A program made the translations under genes and the position numbers. DNA of 16,588 nt from positions 1 to 16,588 of the forward strand of contig DNZD01000086.1 in assembly GCA_003504855.1 (NCBI GenBank), in the 5' to 3' direction. The notes below the pieces were generated by a model. It saw only the letters and a program-made list of their open reading frames with translations, did not search any database and was not told where the DNA came from. The stretch comes from Cytophagales bacterium (lineage in GTDB: Bacteria > Bacteroidota > Bacteroidia > Cytophagales > Cyclobacteriaceae). This document shows positions 1-6,962 of the stretch, in pieces (position 1 is the stretch's first letter; each line of letters begins with the position of its first letter).

Positions 1-69
1 GCAACCGTTGGTTACCGATCGGTGAGGGCCGCCTTGGCGAACCCCGCCGACTCCCTGCGCTCGGAGTAG
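1..69 (+). CDS. C-terminal tail of an FtsX/MacB-type ABC transporter permease (partial)
   Basis: Only the last 22 codons and the TAG stop at 67-69 are in the window; the gene enters from the left edge in frame 1. The visible peptide ends in RAALANPADSLRSE. A closing pattern of the type KAALANPvxSLRxE is characteristic of the FtsX-like permeases (MacB/FtsX family) that are abundant in Cytophagales. These proteins form the membrane part of ABC systems that export or mechanically couple across the inner membrane; the substrate is unknown here. The gene converges on the lytic transglycosylase gene with only 3 bases between the two stop codons. The identification rests on the tail motif alone, so the family is likely but the subgroup cannot be told. 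Confidence 0.72.
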   Translation, partial: ATVGYRSVRAALANPADSLRSE

Positions 70-72
70 GTC

Positions 73-1365
73 TTATTTTTTGGAGCCACCGGCTGATCCG
101 GATGCTGTATCCGGTGCCGAAGATGCTGGTCTGGAAGAGAGCTTTTGTGAAGGCAGCACCCAGATGTTGAGGCGTTGCCCTGCCCGGATCATATTACTGC
201 GCAGGTTATTCCACTTCCGCAGGTCGTCGATGCGAACACGGTGACGTTGGGCAATCAGGCCAAGCACATCACCTGATCGCACGCGATATACGACCAGCTC
301 ACGTCCGGCCGTATTGCCTGTGGCGGACTTCGCCAATGCCTCCACCTGTTTGCGATTGGATTTTGAAGCGGAATCCAGGATCAGGGCGCGCGCTTTGACC
401 AATTCCTGTTTTGCCATCACAGGCACTTTCAACACATAGGTTTTTCCCGTTTCCGGTATGGCATTGTGGCGAATGTGCGGATTGAGTTGCAATAAATCGT
501 CTGTGCAGATGCCGGTGAGACTGGCAAATGTGCCGAGGTGGAGAAATTTATTGACCCAGATGGTATCATGGGGTAGTGGTGTTTCGACGGCTACCTCAAT
601 CATATTATGTTCTTCCGCGTAGTTCATGGAATAGATGATCGCTACAAATTGCGGAAAGTAGGATCGCGTCTCCCGTGGCAGGTAGTTATAAATTTCCCAG
701 AACGTTTTTTTGTAGCCAGACCGGCGTATAGCACGTTTCACCGTCCCGGGACCTGAGTTATAAGCCGCCAAGGCCAGCTCCCAATTGTGGAACATTCCAT
801 ATAATTGACTGAGGTAGCGACAGGCAGCCTCGGTAGACTTCTCCGGATCCATGCGATCATCGAAGTACCAATCATTGTGCAGGTCGAAATACCGGCCGGT
901 GAAAGACATGAATTGCCAGAGGCCAACGGCGCTGGCGCGGGATACGGCCCTGGGGTTCAGGCCGGACTCAATAATGGAAAGGTATTTAAGTTCATCGGGC
1001 AGGTTGTATTGCCGAAGGTATTTTTCAAACAGCGGGAAATACAAATCCTTTCGCCGCAGCATAAGGCGGGTGTACTCGCGGTTGCGGATGGTGAAGAAGT
1101 TAATGAAACCATGAATAGTGTGGTTGTACGGAAGGGGGATGGTATTTTGTATGCAGGCCAGGCGGTCAGCAACAAGTTCAGGTGTTTCCTCTGCCGGGAT
1201 GTACTCAAACTCCATGGGTATAGGAAACAATGTAGGATCGGCCAGTGAATCTCCGGACATAATTTCCGAGGTCACTTGTTCAGCCACTGAGTCCGGCAAG
1301 TCAGGTACCTGGGCAACAGCCGTTGATGCCAGAAAAAGTATCCAAATGAGTAACCGGTATTTCAT
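73..1365 (-). CDS. MltD-like membrane-bound lytic murein transglycosylase with LysM domain
   Basis: 430 aa exported enzyme that should cleave the MurNAc-GlcNAc bond of peptidoglycan with formation of a 1,6-anhydro ring. A signal peptide is clear (residues 1-19, cleavage near AVA|Q). The SLT (goose-lysozyme-like) domain spans about 85-250: the catalytic Glu is E133 in IIESGLNPRA, followed by GLWQFM (148-153) and AYNSGPG (201-207), all family hallmarks. A degenerate LysM-like segment lies at about 270-315 and a good LysM peptidoglycan-binding repeat at about 357-403, then a Ser/Ala-rich tail. No lipobox is visible, so it is probably periplasmic. It is the last gene of the tatA-gatA run; its ATG overlaps the gatA stop by one base (TGATG), which suggests translational coupling. 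Family assignment is firm; equivalence to E. coli MltD is by architecture only. Confidence 0.93.
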   Translation of the reverse strand: MKYRLLIWILFLASTAVAQVPDLPDSVAEQVTSEIMSGDSLADPTLFPIPMEFEYIPAEETPELVADRLACIQNTIPLPYNHTIHGFINFFTIRNREYTRLMLRRKDLYFPLFEKYLRQYNLPDELKYLSIIESGLNPRAVSRASAVGLWQFMSFTGRYFDLHNDWYFDDRMDPEKSTEAACRYLSQLYGMFHNWELALAAYNSGPGTVKRAIRRSGYKKTFWEIYNYLPRETRSYFPQFVAIIYSMNYAEEHNMIEVAVETPLPHDTIWVNKFLHLGTFASLTGICTDDLLQLNPHIRHNAIPETGKTYVLKVPVMAKQELVKARALILDSASKSNRKQVEALAKSATGNTAGRELVVYRVRSGDVLGLIAQRHRVRIDDLRKWNNLRSNMIRAGQRLNIWVLPSQKLSSRPASSAPDTASGSAGGSKK

Positions 1366-2789
1366 CAGTTGATCCGGGCCGTTTCACGGGCCAGGGCTAA
1401 AAGTTTTCCTTCCTTAAAATCATTGGCCAGGGCTTGTAAGCCGATGGGCAGCCCTGCCTTGTCTTTTCCAAAGGGGAAAGAGATGGCAGGAACACCGGCG
1501 ACATTTGCCTGCACCGAAAAAATATCTGCAAGATACATCTCCAACGGGTTGGCTGTATGTTCTCCGAGCCGGAATGCCGTGGTGGGAGTAGTGGGCATCA
1601 GCAGGAAGTCGTGCTCCGTGAAGATGCGTCGGGTTTGATCGCGAATAAGCCGGCGTACTTTCTGCGCCTTGGTGTAGTAAGCGTCATAGTAACTGGCACT
1701 CAACACGAAGGTGCCCAACAATATTCTTCGTTGCACCTCTTTGCCAAAGCCCTCCACGCGGGATTTCTTGTACATCGAAGTGAGGTCACGTGTTGCGGGG
1801 CTGCGGTGACCATATCGCACACCGTCGTATCGCGACAGGTTCGAACTGGCCTCAGCGGTTGCCAGGATATAATAGGTAGGTAACAGATAGCGAAGGAGTG
1901 GAAAGTCGATCGGTGTGACGCGATGCCCCTTGCTCTTCAGGTCTTCGATGGCCGTTTGCAACGCCTCACGGATTTCTGGTTGCAATGCGGTTGACTCAAC
2001 GGTTTCCCGGATATAGGCAATGGAGTAAGGCGCTTGTTGCTGTGAAAGCTCAACATAGGGATCTACGGCAAGGCGTGAAACGGTACTGTCGTAGTCGTCG
2101 ACTCCGGCGATCACTTCAAGAACCAGTGCAATGTCTTCCGGGTCTTTGGCGAATATGCCAATGCAATCAAAGGATGATCCATAGGCCACCAAACCGTGGC
2201 GGGAGATACGGGAATAAGTTGGTTTCAATCCATGGACGCCGCAGAAGGCAGCCGGTTGGCGAACAGATCCACCGGTATCCGAACCCAGCGACACGCGACA
2301 CATATCAGCGGCTACAGCCACAGCCGAGCCACCCGATGAACCCCCAGGCACCCTGCTTTTGTCCACCGGATTGCGGACCGGACCGAATGCAGAATTTTCA
2401 TTTGATGAACCCATGGCAAACTCGTCACAGTTTTGTCGCCCGATGATGATGGCATCTGCATCGATCAGGCGCTGTACGGCTGTTCCTGTAAACGATGCGT
2501 TAAAGCCTTTCAGTATGTTGCTGCCAGCCTGCAGGGGATGTCCTGCGTAAGAGAGTACATCCTTGATACCGATCACCATGCCTGCGAGACGTCCTGCAGT
2601 GCCAAGTTGAAACTTAGTATCAATTTCGCGGGCTCGGAGCAGCGCTTCTTCAGCATAGACACCTACCCACGCATTGAGGGCAACCTGTGCCCGAATGTTG
2701 GTCAGGTAATGGGAGACAAGATCGTAACAAGAGAGTTTTCCGGAGGCGAGATCACTCCGGAGGTCAACAAATCGGGAATTGGCTTCCAA
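1365..2789 (-). CDS. gatA: Aspartyl/glutamyl-tRNA amidotransferase subunit A
   Basis: 474 aa, normal length for GatA. This cytoplasmic amidase-signature enzyme hydrolyses glutamine and passes ammonia to GatB, converting Glu-tRNA(Gln) and/or Asp-tRNA(Asn) to the correct amidated form; GatB and GatC are not in the window. The Ser-cisSer-Lys triad is intact: K76 in GIKDVLS, S151 in GGSSGGSA and S175 in GSDTGGSVRQP. The start is forced to be a non-ATG codon: TTG at 2787-2789. Two codons upstream in the same frame is the tatA stop TAA (2793-2795), and the next in-frame ATG is residue 71, too late because the N-terminal helix before it fits the family. No strong Shine-Dalgarno is visible. The gene follows tatA by 3 bases and overlaps the lytic transglycosylase start by one base. 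Confidence 0.97.
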   Translation of the reverse strand: MEANSRFVDLRSDLASGKLSCYDLVSHYLTNIRAQVALNAWVGVYAEEALLRAREIDTKFQLGTAGRLAGMVIGIKDVLSYAGHPLQAGSNILKGFNASFTGTAVQRLIDADAIIIGRQNCDEFAMGSSNENSAFGPVRNPVDKSRVPGGSSGGSAVAVAADMCRVSLGSDTGGSVRQPAAFCGVHGLKPTYSRISRHGLVAYGSSFDCIGIFAKDPEDIALVLEVIAGVDDYDSTVSRLAVDPYVELSQQQAPYSIAYIRETVESTALQPEIREALQTAIEDLKSKGHRVTPIDFPLLRYLLPTYYILATAEASSNLSRYDGVRYGHRSPATRDLTSMYKKSRVEGFGKEVQRRILLGTFVLSASYYDAYYTKAQKVRRLIRDQTRRIFTEHDFLLMPTTPTTAFRLGEHTANPLEMYLADIFSVQANVAGVPAISFPFGKDKAGLPIGLQALANDFKEGKLLALARETARIN

Positions 2790-2792
2790 CGT

Positions 2793-3008
2793 TTATTTAC
2801 CGTCGTCGATACGGCCGGGAGCTTTTCCGCCGTCTTCTACTTCTTTCTTTACGTCATTCATGGCGTCTTTGAATTCACGCACACCTTTTCCGAGGCCCTT
2901 CATGAATTCAGGAATCTTTTTGGCGCCAAAAAACACGAGAACAAATATTCCAATGAGCAGGATTTCCTGGAAACCAACACCACCGAGGAACAATAAAACC
3001 GCTTTCAT
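2793..3008 (-). CDS. tatA: Sec-independent protein translocase subunit TatA/E
   Basis: 71 aa, typical TatA/TatE size. TatA polymerises around TatBC to make the pathway by which folded proteins with twin-arginine signals cross the inner membrane. The single transmembrane helix runs from about residue 13 to 29, with polar residues Q14/E15 near its N-terminal end. It is followed by the FGxKxIPE hinge (F27, G28, P33, E34), then an amphipathic helix (about 35-55) and a short charged tail. No TatB or TatC gene is nearby. This opens a tight tatA-gatA-transglycosylase unit after a 131-base gap that contains an exact TAnnTTTG element. It shares a reading frame with gatA, separated only by TAA and one codon. 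Confidence 0.95.
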   Translation of the reverse strand: MKAVLLFLGGVGFQEILLIGIFVLVFFGAKKIPEFMKGLGKGVREFKDAMNDVKKEVEDGGKAPGRIDDGK

Positions 3009-3064
3009 CTGATAATTAGTTTAATGGTTAGTCTGATCAACCCTTCGATATTCAATCGCAAGGT

Positions 3065-3072
3065 CAAAATTA
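3065..3072 (-). promoter_or_regulatory. Candidate Bacteroidota -7 promoter element upstream of tatA
   Basis: Read on the minus strand the sequence is TAATTTTG, an exact match to the Bacteroidota -7 consensus TAnnTTTG, about 57 bases before the tatA ATG. I do not find a good TTTG at the expected 19-21 base distance upstream; an A8 run sits there instead. The 131-base gap to the preceding gene makes a separate promoter plausible. Confidence 0.35.
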
Positions 3073-3139
3073 GGCGTTTTTTTTGAATTTCACCCACCGT
3101 TGGTGGAAGTGCGTTATCAGCCCCAAAAGGCCGATTCGG

Positions 3140-4357
3140 TCAATCCCGAAGCCAAATCTGTGGATCGAGGGCGGTGTCTTTCTTTCGAATCTGAAAACGC
3201 AATTCAGAGATGCCGGCACCGTCCACAAGCACAGTGCCTATCTCCTGGTTGGGCGTCAGTTTTTGACCCACTTTCACCGTTACATCCTTAAGTCCGGAAT
3301 AAACCGTAAAATACTCACCATGGCTTACGATCACGGCCGTGCCGAGTGTGGGGATAAACGCGACACGCTTCACTTCACCGATGAAGATTGTTTTCACTTT
3401 TTCACCCTGCACAGTTTGGATGTTGATGCCATCGTTTTGTATGACGATACCGCGGAGTACCGCGTGGTTCTGACGTCCGAACTTCTGAGAAATAAATCCG
3501 TTGGCCGGCCAGGGGAATTTTCCTTTGTTTTCCTCAAAGGATGCTGACAGGGCATCTGTAGTTTCTGAGGTTCCCTTGGTAACTTTTTCGCGCTTCTTTC
3601 TGGCGGCAGCCTCGCGGGCAGCCCGCTCCATTTCTTCCCGGATGATGTCGTTAATTATCTTGTCCAGCTTGGCCACCGCCTTGCGGGTATCCTCCAGGTC
3701 GGCTTTGAGTTGGCGTTCTTCCTTGGTCAGTGTGCGGATCAGGGTGTTTTGTTTTTTCTTGAGTCCATCGAGATTATTCTTTTCTGACACCTCTTCCTGG
3801 AGCAATTTATTCTTGTCGTCTTTCTTGCCTTCGATAAGCAACACTTGCTCGGCAAGCTGTTCTTGCACACGACGAATCACTTCGGCCTGATCGCGGCGCG
3901 CAGTGCTGTATTGTTCCATGTACTTGTATCGCATGGCGAGTTGATCAAATGTTCCCGCTGAAAAAAGAAACATCAATTTTGAAACGCCTCCGCTGGTCTT
4001 TTGCGCTGCGAAAACCATGGCAGCATATTCTTCCTTGAGGCGGATCAGGTCGGTCTGCAGGCTGCGCAGGATCTCATTATTTTCACTGATGTCCATGTCC
4101 ATCAGTTCAATTTCGGATTGCACGGAAAGTATGAGGGCTTCTTGCTGCACGATACGCTGGTTAACAGCCGAAAGGGTGCCCAGCGTGTTGCGTTTCTGTT
4201 GACTGGTCTCGGAGAGAATTTTCTCCGTTTCTTTGATTTTATCGAGATTCTGTTGTTTCTCCTTCTGCAATTGAGCCTTGTTGCGTTGTGCCATGACGGG
4301 CACTGCAGCCAGGATCAGCAACACAAGCAGCCAAAGACGACATTTATCGGCGATCAT
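3140..4357 (-). CDS. EnvC-like murein hydrolase activator (coiled coil plus degenerate M23/LytM domain)
   Basis: 405 aa exported protein. Residues 1-23 are a signal peptide (cleavage VMA|Q). Residues about 26-260 are heptad-rich, charged coiled coil, including a long Lys/Glu/Arg stretch before 260. The C-terminal LytM/M23 fold covers about 281-403. In active M23 enzymes zinc is held by HxxxD and HxH; here the first site reads N308-DGI-N312 and the last reads L386-R387-F388, so only H346 (SHGEYFTVYSGL) remains. It should therefore not cut peptidoglycan itself. Like E. coli EnvC it probably activates N-acetylmuramoyl-L-alanine amidases during septum splitting. The start overlaps the stop of the DUF4292 gene by 14 bases, indicating one operon. 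Fold and coiled coil are clear; partner amidase unknown. Confidence 0.9.
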   Translation of the reverse strand: MIADKCRLWLLVLLILAAVPVMAQRNKAQLQKEKQQNLDKIKETEKILSETSQQKRNTLGTLSAVNQRIVQQEALILSVQSEIELMDMDISENNEILRSLQTDLIRLKEEYAAMVFAAQKTSGGVSKLMFLFSAGTFDQLAMRYKYMEQYSTARRDQAEVIRRVQEQLAEQVLLIEGKKDDKNKLLQEEVSEKNNLDGLKKKQNTLIRTLTKEERQLKADLEDTRKAVAKLDKIINDIIREEMERAAREAAARKKREKVTKGTSETTDALSASFEENKGKFPWPANGFISQKFGRQNHAVLRGIVIQNDGINIQTVQGEKVKTIFIGEVKRVAFIPTLGTAVIVSHGEYFTVYSGLKDVTVKVGQKLTPNQEIGTVLVDGAGISELRFQIRKKDTALDPQIWLRD

Positions 4358-5114
4358 ATTTCCGTGGGATATTAAACGGAAACTTTAATTCCTTGTCACC
4401 CACTTCGGCCTTGTTGTACTCCAGGGTGATGGTGGTGTGCAGCAGCCCTTTGGGAGATTTGTAGTTGATGGTGATGGCGCCGTGGAAAGGATAAATCTTG
4501 TCTCCGACGGGTTGAAAGTCAGAATAGTTGATGGTGATGGCATTGCTGGTATTCTGCTCCACCATTTCTACTTTTTCCAGTTTGCGACTGGCTGCATTGA
4601 TGTAATTCTTGATGTATACGGTGCCACGCTGTTGTTCCAGTATGTTGTGCGTAGGACCCTGGGTAATCTTGTCTTCCGGCAAGCGTGGGGCAATCAGATT
4701 ACCCAATACAGCCGACTGCACGGCATGGTAATCGATGGGAAAGTTGAATTTGGTGGAGAGTTCCTTGTATTCAAAAATAGAAACTTCTTTTTCAACCGTG
4801 CTAACTACGGTAATCGAATCTTTATTTACCAGGGCTTTGCCACCCTGAACGCCCATCACCGAAAATGTCATCCAGATAACGCTGTCTTTCCTGATGCGGA
4901 TATTGGATTTTACTTCACGCTCTTTGGCATCATCGCGGAATACCATGTGGGCCTTACCATGAAAATACTCAAAGTCTATTTCCTGGATCTCGAGCGTAGG
5001 CGGAGGTGTTGGGATGACAGGGACAATCTTTTTGGCACACGCACCCAATAACAGGACAAGGGCGCTAAGCAGAAGGGCCTGATTTTTCATTCGTGGCGAA
5101 GGTACGGGATGCAT
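4344..5114 (-). CDS. DUF4292 family lipoprotein (possibly LolB-like)
   Basis: 256 aa with this start. A lipoprotein signal is visible: hydrophobic stretch then LGAC with Cys at residue 26, followed by AKK, so the mature protein should be acylated, most likely in the outer membrane. The rest is mostly beta-strand-like (for example the segments around 45-60, 75-110 and 205-245), matching the DUF4292 family of Bacteroidota, which resembles the LolA/LolB incomplete-barrel lipid carriers; that role is inference. Two starts are possible: ATG at 5114, 14 bases after a perfect AGGAGG, or ATG at 5090, which gives a more usual short signal peptide (MKNQALLL...). I keep the longer form because of the AGGAGG but am unsure. 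It follows the TPR gene by 24 bases and overlaps the EnvC-like gene by 14. Confidence 0.85.
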   Translation of the reverse strand: MHPVPSPRMKNQALLLSALVLLLGACAKKIVPVIPTPPPTLEIQEIDFEYFHGKAHMVFRDDAKEREVKSNIRIRKDSVIWMTFSVMGVQGGKALVNKDSITVVSTVEKEVSIFEYKELSTKFNFPIDYHAVQSAVLGNLIAPRLPEDKITQGPTHNILEQQRGTVYIKNYINAASRKLEKVEMVEQNTSNAITINYSDFQPVGDKIYPFHGAITINYKSPKGLLHTTITLEYNKAEVGDKELKFPFNIPRKYDRR

Positions 5115-5128
5115 CCAGAAAAAAATAG

Positions 5129-5134
5129 CCTCCT
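5129..5134 (-). promoter_or_regulatory. Strong Shine-Dalgarno (AGGAGG) upstream of the DUF4292 gene
   Basis: AGGAGG on the minus strand lies between the TPR stop (5139-5141) and the DUF4292 gene. It is 14 bases from ATG 5114 and 38 from ATG 5090, so it favours the upstream start, although 14 bases is longer than ideal. It stands out because Bacteroidota starts usually lack such a perfect site. Confidence 0.5.
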
Positions 5135-5138
5135 GACC

Positions 5139-6914
5139 CTAATATAGGCGTCTGTTCGCGATCTTTTTGTCCAGCAAATCATGCTGGCTCGTCATGTTCC
5201 GGGCTTTCTCCCACTGTTTGACTGCTTCATCCACCTCGCCCAACTGAAACAGAATGTCACCGTAATGCTCCCAATGTGCGGCAGTAATGTCGGGTTGGGC
5301 AATGGCGCGCTCCATGATCTTGCGGGCTTCTTTGTATTTGCCTTCCATAAACAGCACCCAGGCGTAGGTATCCAGATAACTTGAATTATCCGGATTGTTT
5401 TTCACAGCCAGTGCCGCCATCTGATTGGCCTTGTCAAGATGTTCTTTGCGCGTCGCGAGATAGTAACTGTAATTGTTTAATACGTAGTCGTTATTTGGAT
5501 TGAAGGAGAGCGCCTCATCAAACGCGCGGTCCGACTTGACAAAGTCTTTGGTACCATTGTATGCATCGCCCAACAGTACATTGATTTCGGTGAGTAAAAC
5601 AACTTCTTTCGATGCCAGTCTCCTGGCCTGCTCCAGCCCGGTAACGGATTCACGGTAATGTTTTTTTCGCAGGTGGCCATAGCCATTGAAATAGTACAAC
5701 AATGCCTGATTGGGAAAATATTCCATGCCCTGCTCGGTATAATAAATAAGGCTGTCGAATTGCCGGTTGTCCGATAACAGGGAGAAAAGATTTTGCCAGG
5801 TTTCAAAACGGGCAGTGCCCAGTTGAACGGCTTTGCGGTACTCTTGCTCGGCTTCGGACTTCTTATCCAGCGTGACATACAAATCGCCAATCACCGCACG
5901 CACATTGGATTCCTGCCCATTGGATTGCCGGAGCAGACCGGCCAGTTCCAGCCCAAAGGATTCAACAGCCAGGTTGGGCGAATTGCGTTGCCGCAACTGA
6001 GCAATTTGTTCTGCATAGGTACTGAGAACAATCGCCTTGGTGCTCACGTCTACGGTTGGGTTCACAAATGCTTCGCGGAGCAGGGTTCTGGCTTTGTCTT
6101 CCATGCCCTGGTCTCGGTAAAAGCCAGCCAGTAAAACCCGGGATCCGCCTGCATCGGGATGTTGAAGTACAAACTGTTCTATGAGCTCGGTAGCCTTTTT
6201 GACCTGGTTGTTCTGGGCCAGCGCTTCCGCGTAGGTCATGACAAACCGTTCTTCCTCCGGAAAGGTATCGACCAGTCGACGGGCTTCCTCAAGGGCCTCA
6301 TTGACTTTGCCCATTTGCTGATAGAGGCTTTGTTTTTGTTGCGAGCAGGTTTCGTTGATGCCGTAAACACTTTCTGCCCGGTTGTAAATCCGAATAGCTT
6401 CTTCCGGCTTTTTGGCGTATTGATAAATGGCAGCCAGTTCAAACAGATAGCGTTCATTACCCGGGATTTCTTTCATCAGGGTTTCCAATAACCCCGCCGC
6501 CTTGCTGTAGTCATTCAGGCCCGTGTAGATGTTTGATGCCAGTAAGTAGTAGTAGGGGTTTTGTTTATCGATATCCAGCGCGTGCTGAATGTACTCAGCT
6601 GCCCGACGGACATCTTCATCCTTATTACTGCGGGACAACACTTCAGCGCATTTATAGAGGGCAGGAGCATTATCGGGTTCCTGTTCCAGCACGTGCTGGA
6701 AAAAATAAAATGCTTTCGTGTAGTCTTCGAGGATAAAATACTTTTCGCCTTCCAGAAAATTGGCTTCGGCGTTTACTTTGGCCAGGTGCGCCTCCATCTT
6801 CCGCATTTCTTCGGCGGATACTTTCTTTTTCTTTTGTCCGTTCGCGGGCAACGCGAGGATGAACAAAGACAGACAAAGAGGGATTAATCTGGAAAAGGAT
6901 TGCACGGGGATCAT
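5139..6914 (-). CDS. Exported tetratricopeptide-repeat protein
   Basis: 591 aa from ATG 6914. The open frame can be extended to a TTG at 6956, but ATG 6914 gives a clean signal peptide (MIPVQSFSRLIPLCLSLF..., cleavage near residue 26), so I use it. After a lysine-rich stretch the whole mature protein is helical TPR repeats: for example the units with YFFQHVLEQEPDNAPALYKC, IQHALDIDKQNPYYYLLAS and FDEALSFNPNNDYVLNNYSY, and the final repeat KQWEKARNM. I count roughly twelve or more. No enzymatic domain is visible; such proteins act as periplasmic scaffolds or assembly factors. Placed between a flippase and a DUF4292 lipoprotein, it may serve envelope or lipoprotein handling, but the partner is not known. 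Confidence 0.9.
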   Translation of the reverse strand: MIPVQSFSRLIPLCLSLFILALPANGQKKKKVSAEEMRKMEAHLAKVNAEANFLEGEKYFILEDYTKAFYFFQHVLEQEPDNAPALYKCAEVLSRSNKDEDVRRAAEYIQHALDIDKQNPYYYLLASNIYTGLNDYSKAAGLLETLMKEIPGNERYLFELAAIYQYAKKPEEAIRIYNRAESVYGINETCSQQKQSLYQQMGKVNEALEEARRLVDTFPEEERFVMTYAEALAQNNQVKKATELIEQFVLQHPDAGGSRVLLAGFYRDQGMEDKARTLLREAFVNPTVDVSTKAIVLSTYAEQIAQLRQRNSPNLAVESFGLELAGLLRQSNGQESNVRAVIGDLYVTLDKKSEAEQEYRKAVQLGTARFETWQNLFSLLSDNRQFDSLIYYTEQGMEYFPNQALLYYFNGYGHLRKKHYRESVTGLEQARRLASKEVVLLTEINVLLGDAYNGTKDFVKSDRAFDEALSFNPNNDYVLNNYSYYLATRKEHLDKANQMAALAVKNNPDNSSYLDTYAWVLFMEGKYKEARKIMERAIAQPDITAAHWEHYGDILFQLGEVDEAVKQWEKARNMTSQHDLLDKKIANRRLY

Positions 6915-6932
6915 AGGCACATAGCCGGGTTT

Positions 6933-6940
6933 CAAAATTA
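6933..6940 (-). promoter_or_regulatory. Candidate Bacteroidota -7 promoter element upstream of the TPR gene
   Basis: On the minus strand TAATTTTG fits TAnnTTTG exactly and lies 18 bases before ATG 6914, in the 48 bases between the flippase stop and the TPR start. It is the same octamer as that found before tatA. A properly spaced -33 TTTG is not evident, so this may be an internal promoter or chance. Confidence 0.3.
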
Positions 6941-6962
6941 CTAAAAAAACGGGCAATGGCGG

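Noticed and set aside
14..23. ACCGATCGGT perfect 10-base palindrome
   Set aside because: It is short, lies inside codons of the permease tail, and has no regulatory context.
805..1248. Plus-strand open frames opposite the lytic transglycosylase
   Set aside because: Antisense to a well-supported SLT domain; translation shows no recognisable domain or plausible start context.
3094..3106. CCACC-GTT-GGTGG hairpin next to a T8 run in the gap between the EnvC-like gene and tatA
   Set aside because: For the plus strand the T-run is before the stem, and for the minus strand the stem is followed by A's, so it is not a terminator in either direction.
3083..3547. 154-codon plus-strand open frame
   Set aside because: It overlaps the 3' half of the EnvC-like gene in antisense and shows no protein-like motif; the true gene there is on the minus strand.
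5477..5890. Minus-strand frame overlapping the TPR gene, considered as a frameshifted piece
   Set aside because: The TPR frame is continuous through this region with proper repeats, so no frameshift is needed.
6915..6956. TTG 6956 start for the TPR protein
   Set aside because: It adds 14 residues before a good signal peptide and would place the candidate promoter inside the gene; ATG 6914 is simpler.
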